DNA of 64,000 nucleotides, taken from positions 1 through 64,000 of the forward strand of contig JAUIKS010000036.1 in NCBI GenBank assembly GCA_030430565.1. The letters run 5' to 3'. The notes under the pieces were generated by a model. That model saw nothing but the letters and a program-made list of their open reading frames with translations, had not been told where the DNA came from and did not search any database. Shown here one piece after another: positions 36,165 through 43,738 of the stretch. The position numbers were made by a program, and so were the translations under genes. Positions within the stretch are counted from its first letter, which is position 1, and each line of letters starts with the position of its first letter. This stretch comes from Polyangia bacterium. Its GTDB lineage: Bacteria; Myxococcota_A; Polyangia; Nannocystales; Nannocystaceae.

Positions 36165-37252
36165 GCGGGGCGCCTCCGCAGCACCTGGGTGATCTCGGCC
36201 ATGATCGAGATAGCGATCTCGGCGGGGGCGCGACCGCCGAGGTCGAGGCCGACCGGCCCGTGGATCCGCTCGAGCGCCTCGGCGCGAAAGCCCTCCTCGG
36301 CGAGCCGCGCGAGGCGTGCGGCGTGGGTCTTCTTGCTGCCCAGCGCGCCGATGTAGAAGGCCGGGGAGCGCAGCGCCTCGATCAGCGCGGGGTCGTCGAT
36401 CTTCGGGTCGTGGGTCAGGGTGACGAGCGCGGCGCGGTGATCGGGCGCGAGCTTCGGCAGCGCCTCGTCGGGCCACTCGCTCGAGCAGGTGACGCCGGGG
36501 AAGCGCGCGGGGTTGGCGAAGGCCGGGCGCGGATCGATCAGCGTCACGGCGTAGCCGGCCAGGCGCGCGATCGCGATCAGCGGCGCGGACACGTGCACGG
36601 CGCCGATGATCAGCAGCCGCAGGGCGGGGTTGCGCGGGTGGACGAAGCGGGCGCCGGCCTCGTCCTCGAGCAGCGCGCAGCGATCGCTACGGGCCGCGCT
36701 GCGGACTACGGACCGCTCGTCCTCCGGCAGCTCGGCGAGCGCCGCGTCATCGTCTGGATCGAGCACACGTCGAGCGCCGGTCGCCAGCTCGGTGATCACG
36801 ACCCGCCGCCGCTTGTTGGCGCGCGCCCGCGCGAGCGCCTCGATCGACTCGAGGCGCGCCGCGGTCACGAGCTCGACGAGGATCCGCACGCGCCCGCCGC
36901 AGGCGAGGCCGACCTCCCATGCCTCCTCGTTGGCGACGCCGAACTCGAGGGATCGCGGCGGGGCGGCGGCGTCCTCGGCCCGCGACGCGGCGGCGATCAT
37001 CTCGAGCGCGTCCTTGATCACCTGACCCTCGACGCAGCCGCCGGAGACCGAGCCGAGGAACAGCCCGTCGTCGCGGACCGCGAGCTGGCTGCCGGCGGGG
37101 CGCGGCGACGAGCCCCAGGTCGCGACGACGGTGGCGAGCGCGACGCCTCGCCCGGCGCGTCGCCACTCGACCGCGCGCGCGAGCGCGGCGTCGTGATCCT
37201 CGAGTTCAGCTGGTCGCGGCTCGCTGACGATCATCGCCTGTTGGCATATCAC
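36161..37252 (-). CDS. XdhC-family molybdoenzyme maturation protein (full length)
   Basis: 363 residues. The N-terminal XdhC/CoxI domain has LATVVATWGSSPRPAGSQL and SVSGGCVEGQV; the C-terminal Rossmann domain has LLIIGAVHVSAPLIAIARLAG and ends GPVGLDLGGRAPAEIAISIM. XdhC proteins bind molybdenum cofactor, help its sulfuration and hand it to xanthine dehydrogenase or aldehyde/CO dehydrogenase-type enzymes. The Rossmann motif reads GAVH instead of GAGH. The ATG at 37252 or at 37234 may be used. No molybdoenzyme gene lies in the window. It diverges from sufS. Confidence 0.88.
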   Translation of the reverse strand: MICQQAMIVSEPRPAELEDHDAALARAVEWRRAGRGVALATVVATWGSSPRPAGSQLAVRDDGLFLGSVSGGCVEGQVIKDALEMIAAASRAEDAAAPPRSLEFGVANEEAWEVGLACGGRVRILVELVTAARLESIEALARARANKRRRVVITELATGARRVLDPDDDAALAELPEDERSVVRSAARSDRCALLEDEAGARFVHPRNPALRLLIIGAVHVSAPLIAIARLAGYAVTLIDPRPAFANPARFPGVTCSSEWPDEALPKLAPDHRAALVTLTHDPKIDDPALIEALRSPAFYIGALGSKKTHAARLARLAEEGFRAEALERIHGPVGLDLGGRAPAEIAISIMAEITQVLRRRPA

Positions 37253-37314
37253 GCGGGCTCGCGCGGTCGCGGGAGCTTTCGCTCGCGGCCGCCGCGGATG
37301 GTAGGTTCACGGGG

Positions 37315-38568
37315 GTGACGACCGGCCCGGCGCAGCCCCTCGACCTCGACGCCGTGCGGGCGCAATTCCCCGGCCTGCGCGCGGAGACGGGCGAGCGCCC
37401 GCTCGCCTACCTCGACAGCGCCTCGACCGCGCAGAAGCCCCGCAGGGTCATCGAGGCGCTGCACGGGGTGTACGCGGGCACCTGCGCCAACGTGCACCGC
37501 GGGGTGCACCGCGCGAGCGAGCGCGCGACCGCGGCGTTTGAGGCCGCGCGCGAGCGCGTGCGCGGCTTCATCGGCGCGTCCGCGCGCGAGGAGGTCATCT
37601 TCACCAGCGGGACCACGGCGGCGCTCAACCTCGTCGCCGCGGCCTACGGCGACGCGCACGTGCGGGCCGGGGATGAGGTCGTCGTCAGCGAGATGGAGCA
37701 CCACTCCAACCTCGTCCCGTGGCAGCTGCTGTGCGCGCGTCGGGGCGCGCGGCTCGTGCGCTGGGCCGTCGAGGAGGACGGGCGGCTCGAGCTCGCGGGC
37801 CTCGAGCGCGTGCTCTCGCCGCGGACCCGCGTGGTCGCGGTCACGCACGCCTCCAACAGCCTCGGCTTCACCAACGACATCGCCGCGATCAGCCGGCTCG
37901 TGCGCCAGCGCGACGCGGCGCTCGTCGTCGACGGCGCGCAGGCGGTGGCCCACGCGGTCGTCGACGTGCAGGCGCTCGACTGTGACTTCTACGCGTTCTC
38001 GGGCCACAAGCTCTACGGCCCGACCGGCGTGGGCGTGCTCTACGGCAAGCGCGAGCGCCTCGCGGCCACGCCGCCGTGGCAGGGCGGGGGCGAGATGATC
38101 CTGGACGTCGAGTTCTCGCGCGCGACCTACAACGCGCTGCCCTACAAGCTCGAGGCCGGCACCCCGAACATCGCCGGCGCGGTCGGCCTCGCCGCCGCGA
38201 TCGATTGGGTCGAAGAGACAGGTATCGACGCGATCGCGGCGCATGAGCGCGCGCTGCTCATCCACGCCCGCGAGCGCTTGGAGGCGCTCCCCGGCGTGCG
38301 CCTCGTCGGGCCCGCGCGGCCGGCCGAGCGCGGGCGCGCGGCGCCGATCCTCTCGCTGGTCGTCGACGGCGTCCACCCCCACGATGTCGGGACCGTGCTC
38401 GACCACGAGGGCGTCGCGGTCCGGACCGGGCACCACTGCACCCAGCCGCTGCTGCGCGCGCTCGGCCTCGACGCCACGGTCCGCGCCTCGCTCGCGGCCT
38501 ACAACACGCGCGAGGAGCTCGAGCGGCTCGCGGCTGGGCTCACGCGCGCGCGGGAGCTGTTCACGTGA
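37315..38568 (+). CDS. sufS: Cysteine desulfurase SufS
   Basis: 417 residues, GTG start. A PLP-dependent enzyme that takes sulfur from cysteine. The Schiff-base Lys232 is in FSGHKLYGPTG, the persulfide Cys375 in TGHHCTQPLL, and the class V aminotransferase segments TSGTTAALNLVA and EMEHHSNLVPWQ are present. RTGHHC is the SufS (group II) type rather than IscS. Its stop overlaps the sufU start (GTGA), so the pair is translated together. No sufBCD lie here, so the rest of the pathway is elsewhere. Confidence 0.95.
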   Translation: MTTGPAQPLDLDAVRAQFPGLRAETGERPLAYLDSASTAQKPRRVIEALHGVYAGTCANVHRGVHRASERATAAFEAARERVRGFIGASAREEVIFTSGTTAALNLVAAAYGDAHVRAGDEVVVSEMEHHSNLVPWQLLCARRGARLVRWAVEEDGRLELAGLERVLSPRTRVVAVTHASNSLGFTNDIAAISRLVRQRDAALVVDGAQAVAHAVVDVQALDCDFYAFSGHKLYGPTGVGVLYGKRERLAATPPWQGGGEMILDVEFSRATYNALPYKLEAGTPNIAGAVGLAAAIDWVEETGIDAIAAHERALLIHARERLEALPGVRLVGPARPAERGRAAPILSLVVDGVHPHDVGTVLDHEGVAVRTGHHCTQPLLRALGLDATVRASLAAYNTREELERLAAGLTRARELFT

Positions 38569-38993
38569 GCGACTCGCTGCGCGCGCTCTACAAGCAGGCT
38601 GTCCTCGAGCACAGCAAGCGGCCGCGCAACCACGGCCCGCTCAGCCCGCGCACCCACGAGGCGAGGGGGGTCAACCCGCTGTGCGGCGACCGGATCACGA
38701 TCCAGCTGCGGGTCGCCGAGGCGAGCGGGCGCGTGGCGGCGGTCATGTTCACGGCCCGCGGCTGCGCGATCGCGAAGGCCTCGGGCTCGATCCTCACGGA
38801 GCTCGTCGCCGGCCTGACGCTCGCGGAGGCCCGGGCGCTGGCGCGGCGCTTCGAAGCGCTGGCGCGGGGCGAGCTCGAGCCGGGTGAGGGGGACGAGTCG
38901 CTGGCGCCGCTGCTCGGCGTGCGCGCGTCGCCCTCGCGGCTGCGGTGCGCGACGCTGGCGTGGGAGACGCTGCGCGCGGTCGAGGAGGGGTAG
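38565..38993 (+). CDS. sufU: Iron-sulfur assembly / sulfurtransferase SufU
   Basis: 142 residues. The three conserved cysteines are Cys40 (NPLCGD), Cys67 (ARGCAIAKAS) and Cys128 (LRCATLAW), with Asp42 completing the zinc site of SufU. SufU accepts persulfide from SufS and passes it to the assembly scaffold. It is coupled to sufS by a 4-nt overlap. The 18-residue SufU-type insert before the third Cys supports SufU rather than IscU. Confidence 0.92.
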   Translation: MSDSLRALYKQAVLEHSKRPRNHGPLSPRTHEARGVNPLCGDRITIQLRVAEASGRVAAVMFTARGCAIAKASGSILTELVAGLTLAEARALARRFEALARGELEPGEGDESLAPLLGVRASPSRLRCATLAWETLRAVEEG

Positions 38994-39001
38994 CGGCCGC
39001 G

Positions 39002-39304
39002 CTACCGTCGTCGCCGCGCGAGGCGGTAGATCGCCGCGATCCCCTGCTCCATCTTGACGCGCGCCGAGATGTTCGCGCTGTGCACCGTGATCTCGCGCGG
39101 CGGCTTCATCACGCCCGCGGCGACCTGCTCCTCGAGCCAGAGCACGACGTCGTAGCCGGTGCCGCGATCGTCGTCGCCCAGGTCATGGTCGAGGCTCAGG
39201 CGCTCGACCTGACCCGTCTTGAGCAGCGCGATGACCTCGTCGGGCCAGTACGCGCGCGCCCAGCCGGCCGGGGTCGGGCGCTCGTCGTCGAGGAACACGT
39301 TCAC
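39002..39304 (-). CDS. Cyclic-phosphate-processing receiver-domain (cREC) protein
   Basis: 100 residues from the GTG at 39304. NVFLDDERPTP, SLDHDLGDDDRGTGYDVVLW and ITVHSANISARVKMEQGI match the small stand-alone receiver-like family linked in comparative genomics to cyclic-phosphate RNA processing. It has the acidic pocket (DDE, DHD) of a receiver domain. No RNA ligase partner is adjacent. Its stop faces sufU at an 8-bp distance. Confidence 0.8.
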   Translation of the reverse strand: MNVFLDDERPTPAGWARAYWPDEVIALLKTGQVERLSLDHDLGDDDRGTGYDVVLWLEEQVAAGVMKPPREITVHSANISARVKMEQGIAAIYRLARRRR

Positions 39305-39326
39305 CTCGCCCCAGGGTACCGCGCGC

Positions 39327-40283
39327 TCAGCTCGCGCGCGCGGGGCCCGGGCCGACGCCGAGGAGCGGCGCGAGCTCGGGGCGCTCGAGCGCGCGCAGCC
39401 GCGGGATCGCCTCGAGCGCGAGCTCGAAGTACTCGCGGTGGCGCTCGACGCCGATCACCGCGACGCCCACGGCCTCGCCGGCCGCGACGGTGGAGCCCGA
39501 GCCCATGAAGGGATCGACGACGCGCCCGCGGCCCAGCGGGAGCGCGGCGTAGACCAGCCGGCGCAGCAGCGACTGCGGCTTGAGGCTGGGGTGGCCGGCG
39601 AGCTCGCGCTCGCGCTTGGGCGTGCGCTCGCTGGGGATGATGTCCTCGAAGGGGCGACCGTCGGCGAAGCGGCGCAGCGCGCCGGTCTCGTGGCGGCGCA
39701 GGCACTCGGCGACCGTCATGCGCTTCGGCAGCGGCCGGCGCAGCAGGCCCCAGGGCTCGTAGCAGCCCCGCGGCATCGAGCAGACCCCCGGGAACTCGGC
39801 CTCCGCGTTCTTCGGGCGGTCGCCGCCGCGGAGCGTGCGGACGGTGCGGATCAGCTGACCGCGGAACTCGAGGCCGCCGCCCACCAGCGCCTCGTAGAGC
39901 AGGTCGGCGATGAAGGCGTTGGTGGCGATGAGGACATGTCCCCCGGGTCGCAGCGCGCGCGTGACGAGCCGGCTCCACTCGCGGAAGAACGCGCGCAGGC
40001 GCTCGCGCTCGCGCGCGTCGAGGGCGGTGAAGCGGGGCAGCGGCGCGCGCTTGCTGCCGTCGAAGGAGGGCGGGATCCGCCAGATCCCCCCGCGCCCGCG
40101 CGCGCGCTTCTGCAGCTGATCGAGCTCGTACTCCTTGAGCCCGTAGGGCGGGTCGGTGACGACCGCGTGCAGCGAGCCCTCGGGCACCCGGCTCAGCCAC
40201 TCCAGGCAGTCCGCGTGGACGACCCACGAGGCGCCGAGCCGGCGCGCGTCGTAATCCAGGACCAGCGGGTCGCGCGGGTTCAG
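39327..40283 (-). CDS. DNA N4/N6 methyltransferase (beta class), apparent CTG start
   Basis: The catalytic motif DPPYG comes early and PFMGSGST (SAM binding) late, the order of beta-class (DNA_methylase N4/N6) enzymes. HPSLKPQSLLRRLV is the usual target-side segment. The conserved lead-in VVHADCLEWLSRVPEGSL lies upstream of the first GTG (40187), yet the open frame from the in-frame stop at 40307-40305 contains no ATG, GTG or TTG before it. A CTG at 40283 has AGGAG six bases upstream and overlaps the XdhC stop as CTGA, so I place the start there (318 residues). No restriction endonuclease is adjacent; it may be an orphan regulator methylase. Confidence 0.82.
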   Translation of the reverse strand: MNPRDPLVLDYDARRLGASWVVHADCLEWLSRVPEGSLHAVVTDPPYGLKEYELDQLQKRARGRGGIWRIPPSFDGSKRAPLPRFTALDARERERLRAFFREWSRLVTRALRPGGHVLIATNAFIADLLYEALVGGGLEFRGQLIRTVRTLRGGDRPKNAEAEFPGVCSMPRGCYEPWGLLRRPLPKRMTVAECLRRHETGALRRFADGRPFEDIIPSERTPKRERELAGHPSLKPQSLLRRLVYAALPLGRGRVVDPFMGSGSTVAAGEAVGVAVIGVERHREYFELALEAIPRLRALERPELAPLLGVGPGPARAS

Positions 40284-40867
40284 GACGCGCTCCTGTCCGA
40301 AGGGTCATGCCGTGAGAGCTCGGGGACCAGGTTCATCGGCGCGCCGTCGCCTCCGCGGCGGTCGGCGACCAGCTCGGCGATGACGCTGACCGCGATCTCG
40401 GCGGGCGAGCGGCCGCCGAGGTCGAGGCCGATCGGCGCGCGCACCCGCGAGAAGTCCGGGCGCGGGCGACCGAGGCCGACTTCGCGCCGGACGATCCGCG
40501 CGAGCACGGTGTGGACCTTGCGGCGGCTGCCGATCATCCCGAGGTAGCGGTAGGGCCGATGGACCAGGCTGACGAGCGCGCGCTCGTCGCGGGCGTGGTC
40601 CCGCGTGATGATCAGGATGTAGTCATCGTCGGTGAGCGCGGGCATGGCCTCGTCGAGCTCGTCGACGTCGTAGGCGCCGGTGCGGACGTCGGCGAACGCC
40701 GGCTTCTCGAGGAATTCCTCGCGGTCGTCGAAGACCGCGAGCTCGAAGCCCGCGAGCGCGGCGACGGGCGCGATGGCCTGGGCGACGTGGCCGGCGCCGA
40801 TCACGAACAGGCGCGCCCTGTTGGCGCTGACGTCGAGCTCCGCGTGCTCCGGGCAGGGGCCGTGCAT
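40280..40867 (-). CDS. XdhC Rossmann-domain protein (short form)
   Basis: 195 residues from the ATG at 40867 (MHGPCPEHAELDV). Only the C-terminal XdhC Rossmann domain is present: LFVIGAGHVAQAIAPVAALAG, YRYLGMIGSRRKVHTVL and RAPIGLDLGGRSPAEIAVSV. Unlike the other XdhC in the window it keeps the GAGH motif, but it lacks the N-terminal CoxI domain. The C-terminal HDPSDRSAS looks like a tail created by read-through of the 13-bp repeated word. It follows amrS by 53 nt on the same strand. Confidence 0.85.
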   Translation of the reverse strand: MHGPCPEHAELDVSANRARLFVIGAGHVAQAIAPVAALAGFELAVFDDREEFLEKPAFADVRTGAYDVDELDEAMPALTDDDYILIITRDHARDERALVSLVHRPYRYLGMIGSRRKVHTVLARIVRREVGLGRPRPDFSRVRAPIGLDLGGRSPAEIAVSVIAELVADRRGGDGAPMNLVPELSRHDPSDRSAS

Positions 40868-40920
40868 GGCCCCGACACTACACGGCGGCGCGGCGCGCTG
40901 CCACCCGCCGCGCGTCCGCG

Positions 40921-42000
40921 TCACGTCGACATTCGCACCGGCAGTCGACGCCGGCCCCACGCGCCCGGCTGGGCCTCGAAGACGCCGCTGCACGCGGCGC
41001 CGCAGTCCGGGCAGCGCCCGTCCTCCGTCAGCCGCCAGGCCGTGATGACGTACCAGTCGCGGCCGATCAGGCGCGACCCGCAGGCGTGGCAGTAGGTGCT
41101 ACCGCCGTCCTCGTCGTGGACGTTGCCGGTGTAGGCGTAGCGCACCCCGTTCGCGCGGGCGATGGCCCGCGCGCGCTTCAGGGTCGCGGCCGGCGTGCGC
41201 GGCTTGTCGAGCATCTTGTAGTCCGGGTGAAACGCGCTGAAGTGCAGGGGGACGTCGGGGCCGAGCTGCCCGACGACCCAGCGCGTCAGCTGGTCGAGCT
41301 CGGCGTCCGAGTCGTTCTCGCCGGGGATCAGCAGGGTCGTGATCTCGAGCCAGGTGTCGGTCTCGTGGCGGATGTACTCGAGGGTCTCGAGCACGCTCGC
41401 CAGCTGACCCTTGGTGATCGTCCGGTAGAAGCGCTCGCTGAAGGCCTTGAGGTCGACGTTGACCGCGTCGATGTGGCGGTAGAGCTCGCGGCGCGGCGCG
41501 GCGCACATGTAGCCCGCGGTCACGGCGACCGACTTGATCCCCTGGCGCGCGCACGCGATCGCGGTGTCGATCGCGTACTCCATAAAGATCACCGGGTCGT
41601 TGTAGGTGTAGGCGACGCTGCGGCAGCCCAGGCGCGCCGCGGCCGACGCCAGCTGCTCGGGCGCGGCCGCGTCCATGAGCGTATCCATCTGCCGCGACTT
41701 GCTCATGTCCCAGTTCTGGCAGAACTTGCACGCGAGGTTGCAGCCGGCGGTGCCGAAGGAGAGCACCGGCGTCCCCGGCAGGAAGTGGCTGAGCGGCTTC
41801 TTCTCGATGGGGTCGACGCAGAAGCCGCTCGAGCGCCCGTAGGAGTGCAGCACGATCGCCTCGCGCTCGCGGCCGCGGACGAAGCAGAGGCCGCGCTGCC
41901 CGTCCTTGAGCTGGCACGCGCGCGGGCACACGTCGCACTGCACGCGGCCGTCGGGGAGCGCGTGCCAGTAGCGGGTCGGGTGAGCGGCGGGCGGCGGCAT
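40921..42000 (-). CDS. amrS: AmmeMemoRadiSam system radical SAM enzyme
   Basis: 359 residues from the ATG at 42000 (MPPPAAHPTRYW). The radical SAM [4Fe-4S] motif is CNLACKFCQNW. An N-terminal pair (CDVCPRACQL) and C-terminal CHACGS ... CPDCGAAC zinc-ribbon-like pairs are typical of AmrS. The family occurs with AmrB (MEMO) and AmrA (AMMECR1); its reaction is not settled. It diverges from amrB with 162 bp between. Confidence 0.93.
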   Translation of the reverse strand: MPPPAAHPTRYWHALPDGRVQCDVCPRACQLKDGQRGLCFVRGREREAIVLHSYGRSSGFCVDPIEKKPLSHFLPGTPVLSFGTAGCNLACKFCQNWDMSKSRQMDTLMDAAAPEQLASAAARLGCRSVAYTYNDPVIFMEYAIDTAIACARQGIKSVAVTAGYMCAAPRRELYRHIDAVNVDLKAFSERFYRTITKGQLASVLETLEYIRHETDTWLEITTLLIPGENDSDAELDQLTRWVVGQLGPDVPLHFSAFHPDYKMLDKPRTPAATLKRARAIARANGVRYAYTGNVHDEDGGSTYCHACGSRLIGRDWYVITAWRLTEDGRCPDCGAACSGVFEAQPGAWGRRRLPVRMST

Positions 42001-42162
42001 CGCGCGCCGATGATACGACAGCCGTCGCCGCGGACGTCCGCGTCTCACCGGAGCTGTCCCTCGGGGCCGATCGCCCGCTTGCCACGACGCGCGCGCCTCC
42101 CGATACTGGAGCTGTCGCGCGGGCGCGGGCGCAGGGCTCGGCGCGCGGACGAGGAGCGCACG

Positions 42163-42984
42163 ATGGAGACCGCCAGGCCCGCCGCCGTCGCCGGGATGTT
42201 CTACCCGGGCGACCCCGTTGAGCTCAGGGCCGCGGTGATCAACATGCTGCGGAGCGCGAGGCGGGCGGCGGACTTCACCGCGGACAAGGCGATCATCGCG
42301 CCCCACGCCGGCTACGTGTACTCGGGGCCAGTCGCCGCGACCGCCTACGCGCGCCTCGGCCAGCGCCGATCGACGGCGCCGGTGATCGAGCGCGTCGTCC
42401 TGCTCGGGCCGGCTCACCGCGTCGGCTTCGGCGGCCTGGCGACCTCGTCCTTCGACGCCTTCGAGACCCCGCTCGGGCGCGTGCCCCTCGATCGCGCCGC
42501 GATCGCCGAGCTCGAGCGCCTCCCCTTCGTCTACGCCTTCGACCGCGCGCACGCGCGCGAGCACAGCCTCGAGGTCCACCTGCCGTTTTTGCAGGTCATC
42601 CTCGGCGAGTTCCTGCTCGTGCCGATCGTCGTCGGCGACGCCCAGCCCGCCGACATCGCGCGCGCGCTCGAGCTGGCGTGGGGCGGGCCCGAGACGCTCA
42701 TCGTCATCAGCTCCGACCTCACCCACTACCTGGACTACTCGACCGCGCGGCGGATCGACGCCGCGACCTCGCGCGCGATCGAGTCGCTGCGCGGCGCGGA
42801 CATCCGTCACCAGGACGCCTGCGGTCGGCTCCCAATCCTCGGGCTGCTCGAGCAGGCGCGGCGTCGCGGCCTGCGCGGCGAGACCGTGGACCTCCGCAAC
42901 TCCGGCGACACCGCGGGCCCGCGTGATCGCGTGGTCGGCTACGGCTCCTATGTTTTTCAGGAAGCGCGACGAGCCCGAGGCTGA
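42163..42984 (+). CDS. amrB: AmmeMemoRadiSam system protein B (MEMO1 family)
   Basis: 273 residues from the ATG at 42163, preceded by GAGGAG six bases upstream. PAAVAGMFYPGDP, APHAGYVYSGPVAATAYARL, LLGPAHRVG, EHSLEVHLPFLQ and VISSDLTHYLDY are all diagnostic, and the HAGY and H-x-H residues correspond to the metal/active-site residues of MEMO proteins, which are related to extradiol dioxygenases. It overlaps amrA by 35 bp. Confidence 0.94.
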   Translation: METARPAAVAGMFYPGDPVELRAAVINMLRSARRAADFTADKAIIAPHAGYVYSGPVAATAYARLGQRRSTAPVIERVVLLGPAHRVGFGGLATSSFDAFETPLGRVPLDRAAIAELERLPFVYAFDRAHAREHSLEVHLPFLQVILGEFLLVPIVVGDAQPADIARALELAWGGPETLIVISSDLTHYLDYSTARRIDAATSRAIESLRGADIRHQDACGRLPILGLLEQARRRGLRGETVDLRNSGDTAGPRDRVVGYGSYVFQEARRARG

Positions 42985-43591
42985 GCCGCGCGCGCCCGCG
43001 CCGGTCTACAGCGCGCAGCAGCGATCGACGCTGCTGGCGGTCGCGCGCGCCGCGATCGAGCACGGCCTCGAGCGCGGTCGCGCGCTCGCGGTCGAGCCAG
43101 CGCGCTACGGCGACCCCGCGCTCGCGGAGCCCCGCGCGACCTTCGTGACGCTCAAGCGCGACGGCCAGCTGCGCGGGTGCATCGGCACCCTGCGCGCCTA
43201 CCAGCCGCTGCTCGTGGACGTCGCCGAGCGGGCCTACGCGGCCGCGTTCCGCGACCCTCGCTTCCCCCCGGTGACGCGCGCCGAGTGGTCCCGACCCGGC
43301 TTCGAACTCAGCGTCTCGGTGCTCAGCCCCGCGGAGCCGATGCGCGCGCGCGACGAGGCCGACGCGCTGCGGCAGCTGCGACCTGGCGTCGACGGGATCA
43401 TCCTGTCCGAAGGGCCCCGTCGGGGCACCTTCCTGCCGAGCGTGTGGGAGCAGCTGCCCGAGCCGCGTGAGTTCCTGGCGCAGCTCAAGCGCAAGGCCGG
43501 GCTGCCCCGCGGGTACTGGTCCGAGCGCGTCGAGCTCTCGCGCTACACCAGCGAGTCCTTCGGCGCGGCGCTCGAGCCCGCGCGCGAGTAG
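42950..43591 (+). CDS. amrA: AmmeMemoRadiSam system protein A (AMMECR1 family)
   Basis: 213 residues from the ATG at 42950, whose reading overlaps the end of amrB (a GTG at 42923 is a longer alternative). The invariant LRGCIGTL, DPRFPPVTRAEW and FLPSVWEQLPEPREFL define AMMECR1. Function is unknown, but strict co-occurrence with AmrB and AmrS points to one pathway. The first 20 residues are charged and probably disordered. Confidence 0.92.
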   Translation: MFFRKRDEPEAEPRAPAPVYSAQQRSTLLAVARAAIEHGLERGRALAVEPARYGDPALAEPRATFVTLKRDGQLRGCIGTLRAYQPLLVDVAERAYAAAFRDPRFPPVTRAEWSRPGFELSVSVLSPAEPMRARDEADALRQLRPGVDGIILSEGPRRGTFLPSVWEQLPEPREFLAQLKRKAGLPRGYWSERVELSRYTSESFGAALEPARE

Positions 43592-43738
43592 TAGAGCCTC
43601 CCGGGCCAGCGGCGCGCGAGCTCGCGGGGGACGTCGACGAGCGCCGCGCTCGCCGGCTCGCGCTGAACCTCGCGGCGCCGCGCCGGACGACGGCGGCGCG
43701 GCCGGGCGCTCAGATCGGTGACCGTGCGTCGCGCCTCG

